In this document: positions 31,507-32,040 of the stretch, in pieces
Numbering within the stretch: the first letter of the stretch is position 1
Layout: each line of letters begins with the position of its first letter
From: Deltaproteobacteria bacterium
GTDB taxonomy: Bacteria > Desulfobacterota > Desulfobacteria > Desulfobacterales > Desulfatirhabdiaceae
Assembly: GCA_016219185.1 (NCBI GenBank)
Contig: JACRBZ010000016.1
Coordinates: 1 to 32,040 of the forward strand
Direction of reading: 5' to 3'
Length of the DNA stretch: 32,040 nucleotides
Program-made: the position numbers and the translations under genes
Notes under the pieces: generated by a model
Told to the model about the DNA's origin: nothing
Databases searched by the model: none
Seen by the model: the letters and a program-made list of their open reading frames with translations, nothing else

Positions 31507-32040
31507 TTGGATAACCCGACGGCATGATATGTTGTTTCCATCGCCATTCCGCCCTTGTTTTCGGATAGTACTTGAGTCAACATCCTCAACGTTTGCAGGA
31601 TTCACACGCAGCGGACTTTCATCCACACTTCCCGGATTCAACCTGCCCGCCACGAAATTGATGATGTGTAACACCGGTCAAAGAATTCCATCAATTCCCG
31701 GTATTGCGCCTGATACGTCTGCCTGTAAAACGGTATGGTTCAAGATCACCATAAAACCGAAAATCTGCCGTTAAAAATTAATTTCGCTTGTGCGGCCACA
31801 CATAATGCCCCAGGATGAACGATCACACCCCAGATATATCAGTCTTGATAACAAATCCTTTTTGTCAAAGATAGTTATTGACTTGTAATGCTGTATTTAA
31901 TCAGCGTTGTCTGGCTTGAAAATTGCTTGCTGGCAACAATTGCCCACCGGGCGCACCTTAATTTTTATAGCTTGAAGGGGAGCAAAATATTTCAAAAAAT
32001 ATGCGCTGGTACCATTTTTTCTCTTGACATTTAATAAAAA
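31507..32040. other. Gene-free right end
   Basis: No supported gene. An 81-codon plus frame (31529-31774) and a 71-codon minus frame overlap here without recognisable features. The last 200 bases are AT-rich and a TTGACA at 32024-32029 could be the -35 element of a gene starting beyond the window. Confidence 0.4.

Noticed and set aside
31529..31774. 81-codon plus frame at the right end
   Set aside because: No ribosome site or domain, low-complexity composition of Ser, Pro and Thr.

Overview
The window looks like a chromosomal segment from a Gram-negative bacterium of moderate-to-high GC. It is most likely a deltaproteobacterium of the Desulfobacterota, judged by eye from codon style and from the look of the heavy-metal RND pump, the hybrid kinase and the EF-hand proteins; no marker gene here proves this. 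I see no rRNA, CRISPR array, complete tRNA or intact insertion sequence.

Left part (1-13.7 kb): this is accessory sequence with clear decay. On the minus strand lie a secreted DUF1254/DUF1214 protein, a small membrane protein, a copper/silver-type RND operon (adaptor cusB intact; pump cusA broken by two internal deletions) and a Tat-exported multicopper oxidase with a strong terminator. They are followed by a C-terminal remnant of a type I restriction subunit (hsdR) overlapping a Fic gene that has lost about 35 residues, a second convergent Fic gene, and an iron(III)-type ABC locus. That locus has an intact binding protein, no permease, and an ATPase broken by an out-of-frame internal deletion. 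Clean internal deletions recur in unrelated genes over about 11 kb; several junctions carry short candidate microhomologies.

Centre (13.7-15.4 kb): a minus-strand set of MarR regulator, hotdog thioesterase and Fe-S/FMN flavoprotein, with an inverted-repeat operator candidate upstream of the MarR gene. An unassigned 500-base gap with a long bulged inverted repeat follows.

Core of interest (15.9-22.9 kb): seven plus-strand genes packed with overlaps or gaps of 10-30 bases. They encode a CDP-alcohol phosphatidyltransferase, a stand-alone RibD-type pyrimidine reductase, an MDR dehydrogenase without the usual zinc ligands, a PTPS/QueD-fold enzyme with Glu at the catalytic Cys position, a GT4 glycosyltransferase, a SAM methyltransferase and an LtaS-like membrane phospho-transferase. 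Together they look like a pathway that builds a modified, glycosylated pyrimidine/pteridine-like molecule and links it to a lipid or envelope carrier. I know of no characterised pathway with this composition.

Right part (22.9-32 kb): a convergent glpD, a large hybrid histidine kinase with a periplasmic-binding-protein-like sensor followed by a DUF4405 membrane protein, a divergent EF-hand gene and CpxR/CpxA-like two-component pair with a perfect CpxR box between them, and a VanZ-family gene. The final 530 bases hold no supported gene.
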